DNA of 64,000 nucleotides. Origin: Trichosporon coremiiforme. Its lineage: Eukaryota > Basidiomycota > Tremellomycetes > Trichosporonales > Trichosporonaceae. This document shows positions 31,501-42,574 of this stretch, in pieces (positions within the stretch are counted from its first letter, which is position 1; each line of letters starts with the position of its first letter). The DNA lies in assembly GCA_039545355.1 (NCBI GenBank), contig BCJJ01000009.1:715807-779806 (forward strand), read 5' to 3'. The notes under the pieces are model-generated. The model ran no database searches. It saw only the letters and a list, made by a program, of their open reading frames with translations, and was not told the DNA's origin. The translations under genes and the position numbers were made by a program.

Positions 31501-32460
31501 CGCTCAGAGATGCGCGACGAGCTCTACTGCCAGCTGATCAAGCAACTCACGCGCAACCCGGACAACGACGCGACGGTACTCGGCTTCCAGCTGTACTGTG
31601 TGTTCGTCCAGGCATTCGGCCCCTCTAAGAGTTTCGAGCCGTTTGTGCGTTCCTTCCTCGTTGGCAACGTTGAGCGGACCGAGTTTGGAATCGGTGTCAT
31701 GTCCAAGTGTGAGTGACGAGCTTGACAGGCTGAACTGACTTCAGATTGCCTGTCTCGACTCGACGCCTGGGTGGCGAAGGGCGGCGGCGGTCGTGTGCTC
31801 AGCATCGTTGAGATTGAGCATGCCTCTGATGCTGCCTTCTATCCGTCTGTCTACGGCCAGACACTGCAGACGATCATGCAGCGCCAGGAAGGTGCCTACC
31901 CGGAGTTGCGAATTCCGATCATCCTTCCATTCCTCGCGGACGGCATCCTTGCGCTTGGCGGAACCGAGGCCGAGGGAATCTTCCGAGTGCCGGGCGATAA
32001 CGACGTGATCACGCAGCTCCGCACGCGCATCGACCGGGGACAGTACCAGCTGGATGGTATTGACGATCCGCATGTCGTCGCATCCCTGTTCAAGCTCTGG
32101 CTCCGTGACTTGGAGGAGCCGCTGATTCCCGCAACACTGTACGGCGCCGCGCTGGAATCGTCTCGCTCGGTCGACCACAGCATTCTCTTCCTGAAGCGAC
32201 TTCCGGATCACAACCGACGCGTGCTGTTGTTCGTCATCAGCTTTATGCAGCTGTTCCTGGACCCCGAAGTCATCGCCGTCACGAAGATGACGCCGCAAAA
32301 CTTGTCACTTGTGCTCGCGCCCAACATTCTGCGCACGCCGAACGAGTCGCTCGCAACCGTCTTTGCGAACAGCGCAAGCGAGAGCCAGTTCGTCCTTAAT
32401 CTCCTGCACCTTGACCCGCCAAGTGTCGACCCGGAATACATTCCGACTCATGGACATTAA
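28563..32460 (+). CDS. WW-WW-MyTH4-RhoGAP protein (Vilse/ARHGAP39-like)
   Basis: GTPase-activating protein for Rho/Rac/Cdc42-type GTPases. Seven exons: 28563-29834, 29910-29943, 30021-30057, 30126-30199, 30332-30405, 30544-31708, 31745-32460; 1123 residues. Order: disordered Pro/Ser/Arg-rich N-terminus; a divergent first WW domain (about 414-447, WVTIADP...QCSWEPP); second WW (about 457-492, EWWELAD...QWTRP); Ser/Pro linker; MyTH4 domain (about 710-900, ILEEIRWMVQLGVG...DELYCQLIKQLTRNP); RhoGAP domain (about 925-1110) with the arginine finger in AEGIFRVPGDND and the TPQNLSLVLAPN motif. This domain order matches animal Vilse/CrGAP/ARHGAP39. The WW-coding part is cut into four small exons (34-74 nt). 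All phases close. The first donor could also be three bases earlier, changing one Val. Start at 28563 has ACCATGTCG context. Confidence 0.92.
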
Positions 32461-34816
32461 GTCTCCAGTCCCACCTTTGTATTTGTGATTCTCCCTCATT
32501 CTATCCATCCGGCATCTCTCATTCTGGGCCCGCGGGGTTCAACAGCAGTATACAGTACACCACAGCATCTACATATTCCTTCATAAATATAATAGCACCC
32601 TGGTCTCGGTTCGATACACACTTGGATGCATCGGGCAAGCATGAGTGATATCGAGGGCGGAAGCGGCATTGACGGAAGCATTGGCGGCTGCTGGCAGGGG
32701 AGTGCGAAGACTGTGTCAGTTCCCAGCGATGGAACGTTCGGTCTGGAGCTACGAGGGAACGCGAGCTAGCCACGAGGTACAGCCATGCGAAGCGCCATGC
32801 ATGGGTATCATAAGTCAGAAGCAGTCCATCGTAGGTTGAGTCGTCAAGGACGGACTGGAGCCTGATCTCGTTCAGCGCAAGTGGAGCCAGAAGGTCTCCA
32901 CGGTGAGCCCCAGGAGCATGCAGCCAGATGGAGCTATGAGGTCAGAGAGGTGTGAGCGAGGCCTCAGCGAGGAGAGGGCGATGCAATGAAACCTTGTATG
33001 GTGATTGCTTCGCAACGCTGGGAAATAAGGTTTAGACGTTGGCTGGAGGTGCAGAGTGGGCCGAACGTGTGAGGTTGCATCCAAGTTGCGGCGTCCTCGT
33101 CAGTGTGTGCGGGCATGTCTCCCTCACCACCATGAGCCCCTACGCAATCCACCAATGGAGCACGAGTCGCGTGGGAGGATAACCACCCCCATCATTCTCC
33201 GACGTCTCACACTCACGACTCTCCGCTGCCTTCGCTGGACATGACTGGCCATGGCTGACTGGTACTCCCGGCTGGGTGACTGGACTGATCGCTCGTCAGT
33301 GCATCCCATCCTCCGCAGGAGGTGGGACAGAGGGGGTTGATCGCCCGTCCTCCTGTCAGATGTTTCACAAACAAGGGGCGTGTGTCTTGTCCTGAATTGA
33401 GCGGTCCGGGTCCTGAGTCTCTTTGGTCGCCTTGCTCTTGTGTCAGGTTTCGCCTCCCTCTCCCACGCTACTCATCGACTTTCTGCATCGGGTAACGCCC
33501 AGTCAAACAAGTCAGCTCAAGCTCCATAGGCTTCCGAGCAAATGGGCGCACGAATTGCGCGACGGGCACGCGGGTCCGCGGCCATCCCATTCTTCGGGTC
33601 TCTCCCAGGTCATGAGGACGGCCGTGTTCTTGAGTGCGGGGCGCTGGGGTGAGGTAATGTCGACCCAGGGCGGCTGGCCAATGACGATGTCTGTGCAATG
33701 GCAGGGCGATCCCGAGCCCGCAAGCGATGGCGAGCGACCCACTTCGCATCCCTTTCATCACTCCTCGAGACTCTCGAGATACCATGCTTGCAAAACGCTC
33801 AGAGAGGACTTCTTCCAGGAACCAAAGCATGCACGCACGAAAGCGAGGAACCAGGAACCGGGCCCGTTTTGGCGGCGTGCCCTTCTCGCTCACCGCCCAG
33901 CGCTCAGTGGCTCTACGGCTCAGCGCGCTCAGCGGGTGCCCAGCGGGTGACAATCTCAGGGCAACCCCGCCGCGCGCCAGGGCTCGGGTTCGTGTTTCTG
34001 TTTTCGGCCATCTCCTCTACTCTTGGCGCTGCCCCGTCTCTCTGCACGCGCGTGCACGCGCTGAAGCTGAACCCCCTCCGCCCTCAGGCTGCTCTGCAAC
34101 TGTCGCTGATGCATCAACGCCGGACCCTTTGCTTGTCGACCTGCTGACCTCCTTGTCGAAGGGGGCATGCCGCCGAAGTCAAGACACTGCTATTGGGGCC
34201 GTCGCTGGGGAAACCTTCCCAGTCTCATCCTGGCTAGCCTTCCGACCCTCGACCCACGGCGCCCACGGCCCAGCGCGGGGTGAAGCATGTCGTTGCGAAC
34301 TCTATTGCGACGGCCCCTTGCTTCCTGGGGCCTCTTGCGGGCACTCAGAGACAAGAGTAGTACGCAGTGCTCACTTCGCTGCTCCACGCTGTGCGACCCC
34401 CAAGTCATGTTCGGGAAGCGTTGCGTGCAATCTTTGCGTCTTTGCGTCTTTGCTTCTTGACACTTCGCCCATACTCATTTCTTTTGCCCACTACAACTTG
34501 CTCCGAGAGCTCACTGTCTGCTGAGCCGACAAAATTCCATTTCTTCCACTTTCGACACCCAGCGCCGCCTCATCTCCTCACCCCCACCACCGACCAACCT
34601 CTCAGAAACGACTCGTCGGCCGACGCGACACCGACGCGGCAACCGCACAGAGCAAAACCGCCAGCAGACCTCCGAACGCAGACCGAGCCTCCGAGGCACA
34701 AGTAACGGCAGCCCGACAGTCGCGCCGAGGATAGCAAAGCTGAAGCCGAGCACAGGCGTGGCATCCTGCTCGTTTGACCTTCGATCACAGAGCGGCCTCA
34801 GGCCACAACCACTACC
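32461..34816. other. Intergenic region, 2.36 kb
   Basis: Begins with the AT-rich 3' end of the RhoGAP gene (ATATTCCTTCATAAATATAATAG at about 32572-32594, a likely polyadenylation area). The middle has overlapping open frames on both strands without family resemblance. The last 400 bp are rich in CTTTGCGTCTTTGCG and CCTCATCTCCTCACCCCC runs, typical of a fungal promoter and leader for the downstream membrane protein gene. No RNA gene was seen. Confidence 0.45.
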
Positions 34817-36688
34817 ATGCAGGTCGCTATCCCAGCAAAGTGAGTCCCTTGGTTTACCATGTGGCTGGATCGATTGAGGCTCGCACGGACTTTATCACTG
34901 GCAGTTCCCCCACTGGCCGATACCATTCATTTAATTCTCAGTGCTAGTCTCATGATCGACGACCAACTCGCTATCACTGTTGATCGTCGACTAGCTTTCA
35001 CCCTAGCCCTAATCCACTCGATGCGGTCGTGTGCTCGTGCTGACACCAGCTCCCCCCTCATCACATACCAGCCGTCGCGCAGCGCGTGGACGCCCAGCGT
35101 GAACGGAACGAGCATGTTCACGTCCGGCAACCAGTCGGCCGTGTTCAACTTCACCGGCACGTCACTGAAGTTCAACGTCGAGTACGCCTCCGTGAACCAG
35201 ACCGGCGCGACGAACGGTCCTGGCGGTTCCTCTTTGGGGAATTTGTTTTGGCACACCCGGCTCGTCATCAATGGCACCGAGATCGGTAACGACGCCAGTG
35301 CCCTCGGGGCCGACGACCTGCCGAACGGACAACACTACGTCGAACTGCAATTCACCCGATTGGATGGAAACGCAACGCGCGACTCGTATGCCATGCTCCG
35401 CGGCGTGACGGGTACCCTCGCGCAGGAGCCGGGCGCCAATGCCTGGAACCAGACCTTCGACGACAGCATGCGCAACTCTAGTGTCGTGCTAAATGACGGC
35501 TGGAGCCGTCTCAGTGCCGACACGGACAACCACCCTGAGACCATCACAAACGAGACGCTCGCGGCTGCCGAGGAGCCTCAGCTGTCGCAGAGCTGGGAGG
35601 GCACGCTGGCTGTCGCAGAGCATCCTGGGGCAACTGCGCAGCTGTCCTTCACTGGCTCTGCTGTTTGGGTGTACGGGCCGTCTGGCGGGCCGTTTGGCGA
35701 GTACATGGTGCAGATAGATGGGAAGGACGTGGGCCACTATGGTGCCATGGGTGGCAACACGGCGTACCAGACGTTGCTGTACCACACCTCTGGGCTGCGC
35801 GAGGGTCTGCACCGGCTCAAGCTGACGAGCATCAATGGGCGGATCGGGTTCGATCGCATGGTCTCAGCCAACGGGCTCGTAGCCCTCTCTGCGCCAAAGC
35901 AGGCGTACGGGACTCTGGCCGTGCCAACGACAACAGTTGGCGCAACGACGCACGGCTTCATCCCCATGAAGAACACGGACAAGCCGACGGCAGCCGCAAG
36001 CAAGGGTAGCAGCAACACGACGACCGCGATCGCCGCAAGCGTGGGAACAATCGGCGGGCTGATCGTGCTGACCTTGCTCGGGTTCCTGATCTGGACGTGC
36101 TGCGTGCGCAAGCGCCGGCGCGAGAACCGCTCGAACCGACCAGCCCAACACCTCCCTGAAGAGCCTGGACGGTGGTACCTCCGCCGCAAGAGTAGAGGGT
36201 GGAAGTTTGAGCAGCTGGAGCCTGGCGTCTCGGGCGTCAGCGAGTGGAAGACGCCCTCGACGTCATCTTTCGGGTCCTCGTTCCGCGAGCCGAGGAGCCC
36301 GCCGAAGGCTCGCGCCAAGTCCCTGTTCTCGAGCAAGACACAGCGACACCAAGCGCCCGAGTACGACATGCAGCACATGCACCATGTCAACAGTGGGAAC
36401 GGGGGGCCAATGGCTGCTGCCCTCGGGGGAGCGAGCTCGCCATTGAGCCAGCTGCAGAACAAGTGGAGGAAGCCGCACTACAACAAGGCGAGCGAGATTT
36501 CTGCCCCCCTCCCCCTCGGCACCAACTATGCTGAACCGCGAGGCCATGGGCGCACGAACAGCCAGGCGAGCAACGGCAGCTTGGGCAGCGACATTCGCAA
36601 CTGGTACGAGTGGTTTGGGGGGGTTTATGCGGGATCTGGGGGCGCAAGCACACACACAAGGCGTACCGACGTGGGCATTGCGTCGTAG
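34817..36688 (+). CDS. Single-pass membrane glycoprotein, basidiomycete-type, function unknown
   Basis: Preferred model: exon 34817-34839, then exon 35050-36688, 553 residues. The intron runs from AAA/GTGAGT to GCTGACACCAG, the window's usual acceptor; using a different acceptor at 34942 would add 36 residues in frame. The product has an N-terminal part with two beta-rich, lectin-like stretches (SAVFNFTGTSLKFNVEY and AVWVYGPSGGPFGEYMVQIDG) carrying at least eight N-glycosylation sequons (NGT, NQS, NFT, NQT, NAT, NSS, NET), a Thr/Ser-rich stem, one membrane helix (IAASVGTIGGLIVLTLLGFLIW) followed by CCVRKRRREN, and a long Ser/Pro cytoplasmic tail. Basidiomycetes have many such proteins, usually uncharacterised; a role as cell-surface sensor is a guess. 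No classical signal peptide is evident in the short-exon model, leaving the N-terminus the weakest part. Confidence 0.75.
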
Positions 36689-37632
36689 ACGCGTAGACTT
36701 TGCGCTCTGCGCGAGACTGAGCTCGCTCGCTATATCGGGGCCGCTAGACGCCGCCTCATTGCCCATAGTGCCTCCTTGGAATATCACGTCGTTCTTCCCC
36801 TGCGCAACCTGCGCACCTGCGCTGCGTTGCCAGGCCCCAGGGCTGTAGCTTCTTGTACAAGTATGCGATCTGTTGTGCTTCCATGTGTTCCTCGTCCCGA
36901 CCTGGTCAAGCGCAGGGCGCTGCAGGGTGGCAACAGCCGGAGGGGCGTCATTGGACCAGGGAGATTGCCGCGCCAGGGGTGGAGGCGGAGTGTCATAGAT
37001 GCCTTGTTGTGCTCGCCAGTCAAAGCAAGGTATCTGTCAACCAGCTCGCGCTTGGTACTGCATGCATCCAGCTGCTTGTGGATGTCATGGATCTCCACGC
37101 ATGCACCTGCAAGCATTTTGTGTTTCGTCGTAGAGTGCAGAACGCACTGGAAAAAGTGTGCGCAGAGGAGTGCAGTGCCGATGACACTTCGACATGAGAC
37201 AACAAATAGTGGGGCCCCATAGTGCAGGAGGACTGTCTGAGCCTTGGAGGTGTGTGTGGCGTTCGACCCACACGGTTATCTCTCGTGGCCTAGACCACAC
37301 ACACCAGACTAAACCCAGGCGAGGGCAACGACTCGATCACCCAGCAACGCGAGGCGAGGTGGCCTTCTGACCTCTTGTCTGCTGCGCTCTGCGCCCCTCC
37401 TTTCTGCTCCTGGCCTGTGCACCTGCACCGCATGCATGCCTGTTGAATGCTTCCGCCGTTCGCCGCCGAGATGCTGTCAGCTCGACTCTCGTCGTCTTTT
37501 GTCTATTCCTCAACTCCCCATCCATTTCCGAAACACGCACACTACGTTTCTTGTACCCGACCAATACGCTCTCGTTCGAATACCACGCTCCTTTATTCGT
37601 CATTATTCGAATCACTCCTCTCACAAACCACC
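36689..37632. other. Intergenic region
   Basis: 944 bp holding the 3' end of the membrane glycoprotein gene and the promoter/leader of the next plus-strand gene. The final 170 bp have CTCGTCGTCTTTTGTCTATTCC and TTCGTCATTATTCGAATCACTCC pyrimidine-rich leader sequence. No coding frame is convincing. Confidence 0.4.
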
Positions 37633-39287
37633 ATGGCGCCGACAAATCCTTTCGTGGGGCGGAGCAGGGAAACGAAGCGCAGGCACGGTGGCCTAATGCC
37701 AGCTCTCTTACGAGTCAGCCGCGTGAGTTAGGTCTATCCGTTATGAACAGACAGGCTCAGAAGTACGGCTTTGCTGACACACACCTAAGGCGTCCAGCAG
37801 CTTGCCTGTGCCACCGCGCACGCTCACCCGGCGCCAGCACACCCCCGAGGAGGCTGTCACAGAGCTCCCCGTTGTCGCCTCGCCCACGTCGGCCGCCGGA
37901 GCAAGGTCGGGCGTCGGTCTGGCCATGTCGCCAGCTACCGCGCGAGCAGTTCTTCACTCGTTTCAAGGAATGTGCGATGCGGTCGAGGTCCTACGCCCCG
38001 TGCTAGCTGAACTAGTCGCCCGCCGGACCGCGTCACTCGTCTCTCAAGCAAACCTCGATAACCGAATGGAGGACGACCCCTCAGGATCTCCCCTGCCGCC
38101 AAGCTCGTGTCCATCAGCATGGAGTGAGGGGAAGGCCTTTGTCATTGGCAGCGAAGGGCCCGCTAGCTCCCCGTGCCGCGCCCAGCACGCCGCAATCGTC
38201 ATTAGCAACGAGGTCGAAGGTCTGGAGGGGCCGGGTGATCGTCGCAGTGTCGCCTTAGCCGACTCGCACAACATGTCTTCATCATCCACCTCGGACGACG
38301 TCCCCGAGGGCGAGGAATCAATGTCCCTCACCTCCATGTACCACGGAGGTGTGGCGCTCGACACGGAGTCACTGTACACCGAGGCTACCGCCTCGCCGTG
38401 AACGCCACAGGTCAGGACCTGGGGGGGGGGGGGGGAAGCAGAAGGTTGAGGGCGACCCGGAGGAGACCGTGGAGGACCTGCAGGAGGCCGAGGAGGTGGA
38501 GAAATCATGGGTTCTTGTCCCCGGCCCCCACCACGCTGGCACCGAACTACGACGGAGAGACTAACCCCCTGGAATCCACACCTGGATATCTGGCTGACAA
38601 CACGCAGTCCGAGGACTCTGATGACGACGAACACAGCCTCCGAGGTTGTCGCTGCGCCTCTCCCTCGCTTACGCCGCCGTCCGTCAAGCCCCTTAGCTCT
38701 CAGGCCAAGCTGCAGCAAGCCTTTCTCAGCGGCAAGACGGTGAGTGGGAACTGCTGGCTGATGGGCCCTTCTGACGATAGGTGCGCATCGACCTCGGCGC
38801 GGCTCAGTACCGCTCGACTCAGTTGAAGACGATGATGCGTCGTTTGGAACAGGAGCTGGATCTCAAGCGATTTTCGGTCAAGCAGCTCACGCTGCCTTTT
38901 TTTCGCCAGTCGTTGAATTCCACCCTCGGCACCACTGAACAAGTAGGGTTTGCCTCGGTTCGCGTCATCTCTCCCGACTCGTCTTTTAACCCGGCCGACG
39001 TGCAATTCGAGGTGAAGGACGTTTTTGGGGCCCTCTTCTTCAGGTATGGTCTTGCCGACCTCGAGGTAAACATGCAGGGCCATTGGAACGTTCTTTGTAA
39101 GTGGTTACAGATTCATGGAAGAGGATGTTCGAAACTTCGTCCCTGCGACCCCTGCCGCAACGACAACAAAAGCCCGATTGCCGGCCGTTCCTCGCAAGGG
39201 TTATCTGTCGAGGCCGGCGTCCAAGGCTACTCCCACGCATTCTCTCCGACACCTGGAGAACCAGGTTGCACGCACATGAACAATTAG
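37633..39287 (+). CDS. Unrecognised multi-exon gene, middle unresolved
   Basis: Individual exons are supported but not the whole. Exon 1, 37633-37722 (MAPTNPFVGRSR...), joins 37790 in phase through an intron ending GCTGACACACACCTAAG; exon 2 reads ASSSLPVPPRTLT...HSFQGMCDAVEVLRPVLAEL...EEEDS-like acidic text to a stop at 38399-38401. Further exons follow: a short one around 38442-38500 in a strongly coding-like frame (GDPEETVEDLQEAEEVEKSW), 38608-38739 after a GGCTGACAACACGCAG acceptor (SEDSDDDEHSLRG...QQAFLSGKT), and 38781 onward after CTGACGATAG (VRIDLGAAQYRSTQLKTMMR, then LGTTEQVGFASVRVISPDSSF). The final stop is at 39285-39287, or earlier if GTAAGT at 39096 is a donor. No donor before 38442 or 38608 fits the phase, and a 15-G tract lies between. 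Either the gene is spliced unusually, or a base-count error or mutation breaks it. No known domain; acidic and helical segments only. Confidence 0.45.
38421..38435. repeat. Homopolymer of fifteen G
   Basis: Uninterrupted G15, the longest homopolymer noticed in the window. It falls at the point where the unrecognised gene loses frame, between the stop at 38401 and the coding-like stretch from 38442. Such tracts are prone to slippage in cells and to miscounting in sequencing. Confidence 0.9.
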
Positions 39288-40734
39288 TTAGTTTTTGATG
39301 ATTAGTATTGTAGCTTGCTTTAGGACTCTTTATGCATAATGTATCTCATGGCCAATGCTACACACTCTGCCTTGGTCGAAGGGGTTGCTCAGTGGGAATG
39401 TTCGGCTTCGTTGGAATCGCACCTTTGACGAAACCCCCCCGCTTAGGTGTTGAACGGGAGCTCATTCTGCGACCGGTAACTCAACACCGCAGGAAACGTT
39501 CAACGTAGTTCATCTGGGAGCCACGACGCACATGTTCATCGCTGGCTGGCAGCCTCGTTCCTGCTGCTGTTCGAATCGAATCCTTGCGATATCGACATCA
39601 ATTCCCTCGCGTGCAAGGCGGTAGTGAGACTCTCTCTTATCTCTAATTCTGTTGCGAACAACTGTGGAACGGAGAACGGTTTTACGCAATTCGTCCCTGA
39701 GCGCTCAAACCACTGATCGTTTTCGTCAACCACCTCCTCGTCTGCGGCACTTATTTACCTACTGTCATCTTCACTTCAACCACGGGCGTGCTCTTGATGG
39801 CGGCATCAATGGATTGCCTCCAGGGTTGCCGACGAGCCGTCCGACATGCACCCGTTGGCACAGTTGCCTTCCACACTACAGAACGCACAAGCGTGCGCCA
39901 TCTGGCGGCTTCTCGGGGGCCACGCAAGGGTTCTTCCTTCGTACCCCGCCGCCCACCACAATGTCAGGTAACTGAGAGTTCCTGGTTCCACTACTGACTA
40001 TTGTGAACACTGAGTTCATCTTGGGAGATGCTGTGTGGGATGATGCCCGGCGCTGTCGCCAGGGGTAGCTCAGCTTTGAGATGGGAAAAATTATCTCCTT
40101 TCAAGCATCCCCCAAATTCAACTCTCAATCGCACGCTGTAGCTACAGTCGTGTTGTCTCCCGCGTTCCACCCGATCTTCACAGTCTCCAGTAGCATACCC
40201 ACCCTCCATACCAGTGTTGCGGCTTAGTCCGGGCATCCCCAAGGCTGAGCGCCGGGGGTCCCGAGCGATAGATCCGCCAGCACTGCATGGTGGAAGTTGC
40301 AAGAAGACCGCCCCGCTGTTGCTATCAGACGGGTCACGGTCCAGACGGTACCCCGTCTATCGCCCGTATCCGGCATCTCCTGGGGGCATTTGGCAATCAC
40401 AGAGCTACCGGGCACGAGAAGATCGTAAAGACGGTGCGGGTCATGTGCACGGCCACCATGGTCGATGACTGAACATCGGTCGTCAACGAAGGGGAAACTA
40501 TGTGGCCGGGCAGGCTGAATGCCTTCGGTACGAACAGCTCGGGGGCGTTCCTCGCCTCCGGAAGGATGTGGAGGCGGTTCGGGCCTCCGAGGTGGGCTCG
40601 TATCTGAACAACAGGCAAGACCGACAAGAAAGCAGGAGTCATGAGACTGGCACTAGATCACGTGGTGTCGACCAAATTATCGACTTGATCCCTTTTGAAG
40701 CAGCGGCGACTTGCGGTACCGGCATCTCAAGCTA
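39288..40734. other. Intergenic region upstream of tRNA-Lys
   Basis: AT-rich DNA right after the preceding gene (TTAGTTAGTTTTTGATGATTAG, about 39286-39307) suggests its 3' end. The remainder shows no recognisable gene; short frames on both strands overlap. Sequence before the tRNA is unremarkable, as expected for an internal RNA polymerase III promoter. Confidence 0.4.
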
Positions 40735-40823
40735 GCCCGCCTAGCTCAGTAGGAAGAGCCTCCGACTTTTACGTATTTTCGGTCAGAATCGGATGGTCGA
40801 GGGTTCGAACCCCGCGGTGGGCT
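40735..40823 (+). tRNA. tRNA-Lys(UUU) with 16-nt intron
   Basis: Folds by eye as a tRNA: acceptor GCCCGCC pairs with GGTGGGC; D-arm GCTC/GAGC with loop AGTAGGAA; anticodon stem TCCGA/TCGGA; loop CTTTTAA after removing the intron, anticodon TTT at 40768-40770; TTCGAAC T-loop. Exons are 40735-40771 and 40788-40823, 73 nt spliced. The intron (40772-40787) sits in the canonical place one base 3' of the anticodon. The T-stem GAGGG/CCCGC has one A-G mismatch and the discriminator base is T, slightly unusual, so a mildly degenerate copy cannot be excluded. A run of five T at 40828-40832 can terminate polymerase III. Confidence 0.85.
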
Positions 40824-40827
40824 TTCG

Positions 40828-40832
40828 TTTTT
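40828..40832 (+). terminator. Pol III terminator of tRNA-Lys
   Basis: Five consecutive T five bases after the tRNA 3' end, the usual RNA polymerase III stop signal. Confidence 0.75.
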
Positions 40833-41857
40833 ATTTGCCTCAGCAGGAGAGACTGACCGATGAGCGGTGAGGGGGTGGCAAACTTGCCAAGGCTTCCTGC
40901 TGGCGATGATGGGTACAACTGGCGCACGCTTTCCCACGGACGTGAGTGAAAGGACCCCTACTGCAACGCGATTCTGGTCATCTCGTGCACCTCGCGGCCG
41001 ACAAGGCCGTCCGAGAGAGCTGTAGCCCATGCGCCGCCAGTCCATGCCCTGCTCTCCCGTCCCACACCTGGTTACAGAACTGAAGTTTCTGGGGAAGAAG
41101 TTCGAGTCTTCTTCAAGGCATAAGGAGAGATACCCCTAATTGGTAAGGGAGCTGATTGTATCTCAGCCATTGTACTTGCAGCCTGACCCGCCACCGAACG
41201 TCAGTGATATGCACTGTCTCTTATCTTGGCACACCGGGTCCAGCCTGCGCCCTGTGCCCTCAGCAGCATCGTACTGTCGATGGAGCAGCGGGCCTACACC
41301 GGCCGGGCATGGCTCCACTCCACACCGAGATCTGGCTGAGGTCTTGTGACACCGCCTGTTACCGATGGATCTTTTCAGTCAGCTGTCCACGTCACGAGTC
41401 TGTCTTGGAGTGGCAACGTGATGCTGCTCTGACTGATATCCCACTGCCTTCTCTTTATCCAGAGGATTCAGATAGCCTTGATAGCCGCTGCATTGTCCTT
41501 ATCAATCGCGGTGGATGGGGACGGGTGGTTGTCGCACCACCACGCCGGTGCTGTTGACGCCGCCCATCGCGACGTCACGCCTCCACCATACCCACACAAC
41601 CGCGCAAGTCCCCTCCGTTGCCCACCTCTCAGGTCCTCCTCACGCATGCATAAGTAGTAAGTCTCGGATGCAGCACCAGCAACTTCAGACTCTTCATTCA
41701 TAAAACAAACAACTACTATACACCGATTTGACTTCAGATTCTTTACTTTCTCGCCTCCTCGGACGCGGTCTCCGCTACCCTATCGCCATGCTACCATTAC
41801 TGTGCGTCTGTCGGAAACGAGACTCTATGGGCTGCGATGCGGGCCAACGCGGCGCGT
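40833..41857. other. Intergenic region
   Basis: About 1 kb between the tRNA and the 3' end of the small Cys/His protein gene. AT-rich DNA at 41690-41735 (CATTCATAAAACAAACAACTACTATACACC) may be the 3' region of that gene on the minus strand or a start region for something unrecognised. No gene seen. Confidence 0.4.
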
Positions 41858-42574
41858 CTAGTAGAGGTTGGTGGTCTTGCCGGGGGTCTTCTTGGCCTGC
41901 TTCTTGGCCTCCTTGTGGAGCTTGGTAATGTTCTTCTTCCAGTTGCTGATGTCGTTAGCCTAAGACGCCTAGGACGCCGAAGGGGGTGCAGGCGCGGGCT
42001 CAGAAGGGCACAGGAATGGTCGGAAATGACCGAGTGCGCACCGACTGGGTAGCACGGGGGCAAATAGATGTGGGGAGCAGGGTCGGCGGCACCTAATAGC
42101 GGGACGCTATTGGGTGGGAACGCGGCCAAACCCTGGGACCCCATGGGCCCCAGACCAGCTGGCCGAGGGGTCGGGCGAGTCCGGCGAGCGGTGGCGAGGG
42201 CAGAGGGGGGAAACACTCACAAGCACGCCTTGCACTCAACGTTACCGTGCTGCTTGCACACGATGTTGCTGTCCTTGGCGTTGCGGTAGTACGCGGGAAG
42301 CTCGAGGGGGGCGCGGGGCATGGGGTCGAAGCCCATGACGGCGTCATTGTCTGAACGTCAGAAACGGCAGCGAAGAACCAGCTCACCTTCACGACCGTCG
42401 AATCCACAGGGCTCACAGACCTCCTTGCCGTGCTCGCAGAAGAGCGCGTCGTTGATCTCGACTGGATGTTAGCACCGGAGCATGTAGCGTTGGGCTCACT
42501 CGACGAGGTCGAGCTGGACGTCAGCGAGGTTCACAGCGGTCGGCTTACTCAGTGGGGGAGGTGCCGAGCTCCAT
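41858..42574 (-). CDS. Small Cys/His-rich protein, function unknown
   Basis: Five exons, 42574-42549, 42513-42500, 42461-42387, 42350-42221, 41945-41858, give 110 residues. The second exon is only 14 nt. Introns are 35-275 nt and end CTGACGTCCAG, CTAACATCCAG, CTGACGTTCAG and CTAACGACATCAG. The protein has paired metal-ligand-like sets: CEHGKEVCEPC followed by GFDGREDNDAVMGFDPMPR, then CKQHGNVECKAC and NWKKNITKLHKEAKKQAKK. The two C-x2-H...C-x2-C blocks look like a small zinc-binding fold, similar in spacing to MYND-like or treble-clef fingers, but no named family was identified. A basic Lys-rich tail follows. A TATA-like element lies about 120 bp upstream. Confidence 0.8.

Noticed and set aside
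41091..41110. AAGTTCGAGTCTTC resembling a tRNA B box downstream of tRNA-Lys
   Set aside because: Poor B-box match and no cloverleaf partner sequence.
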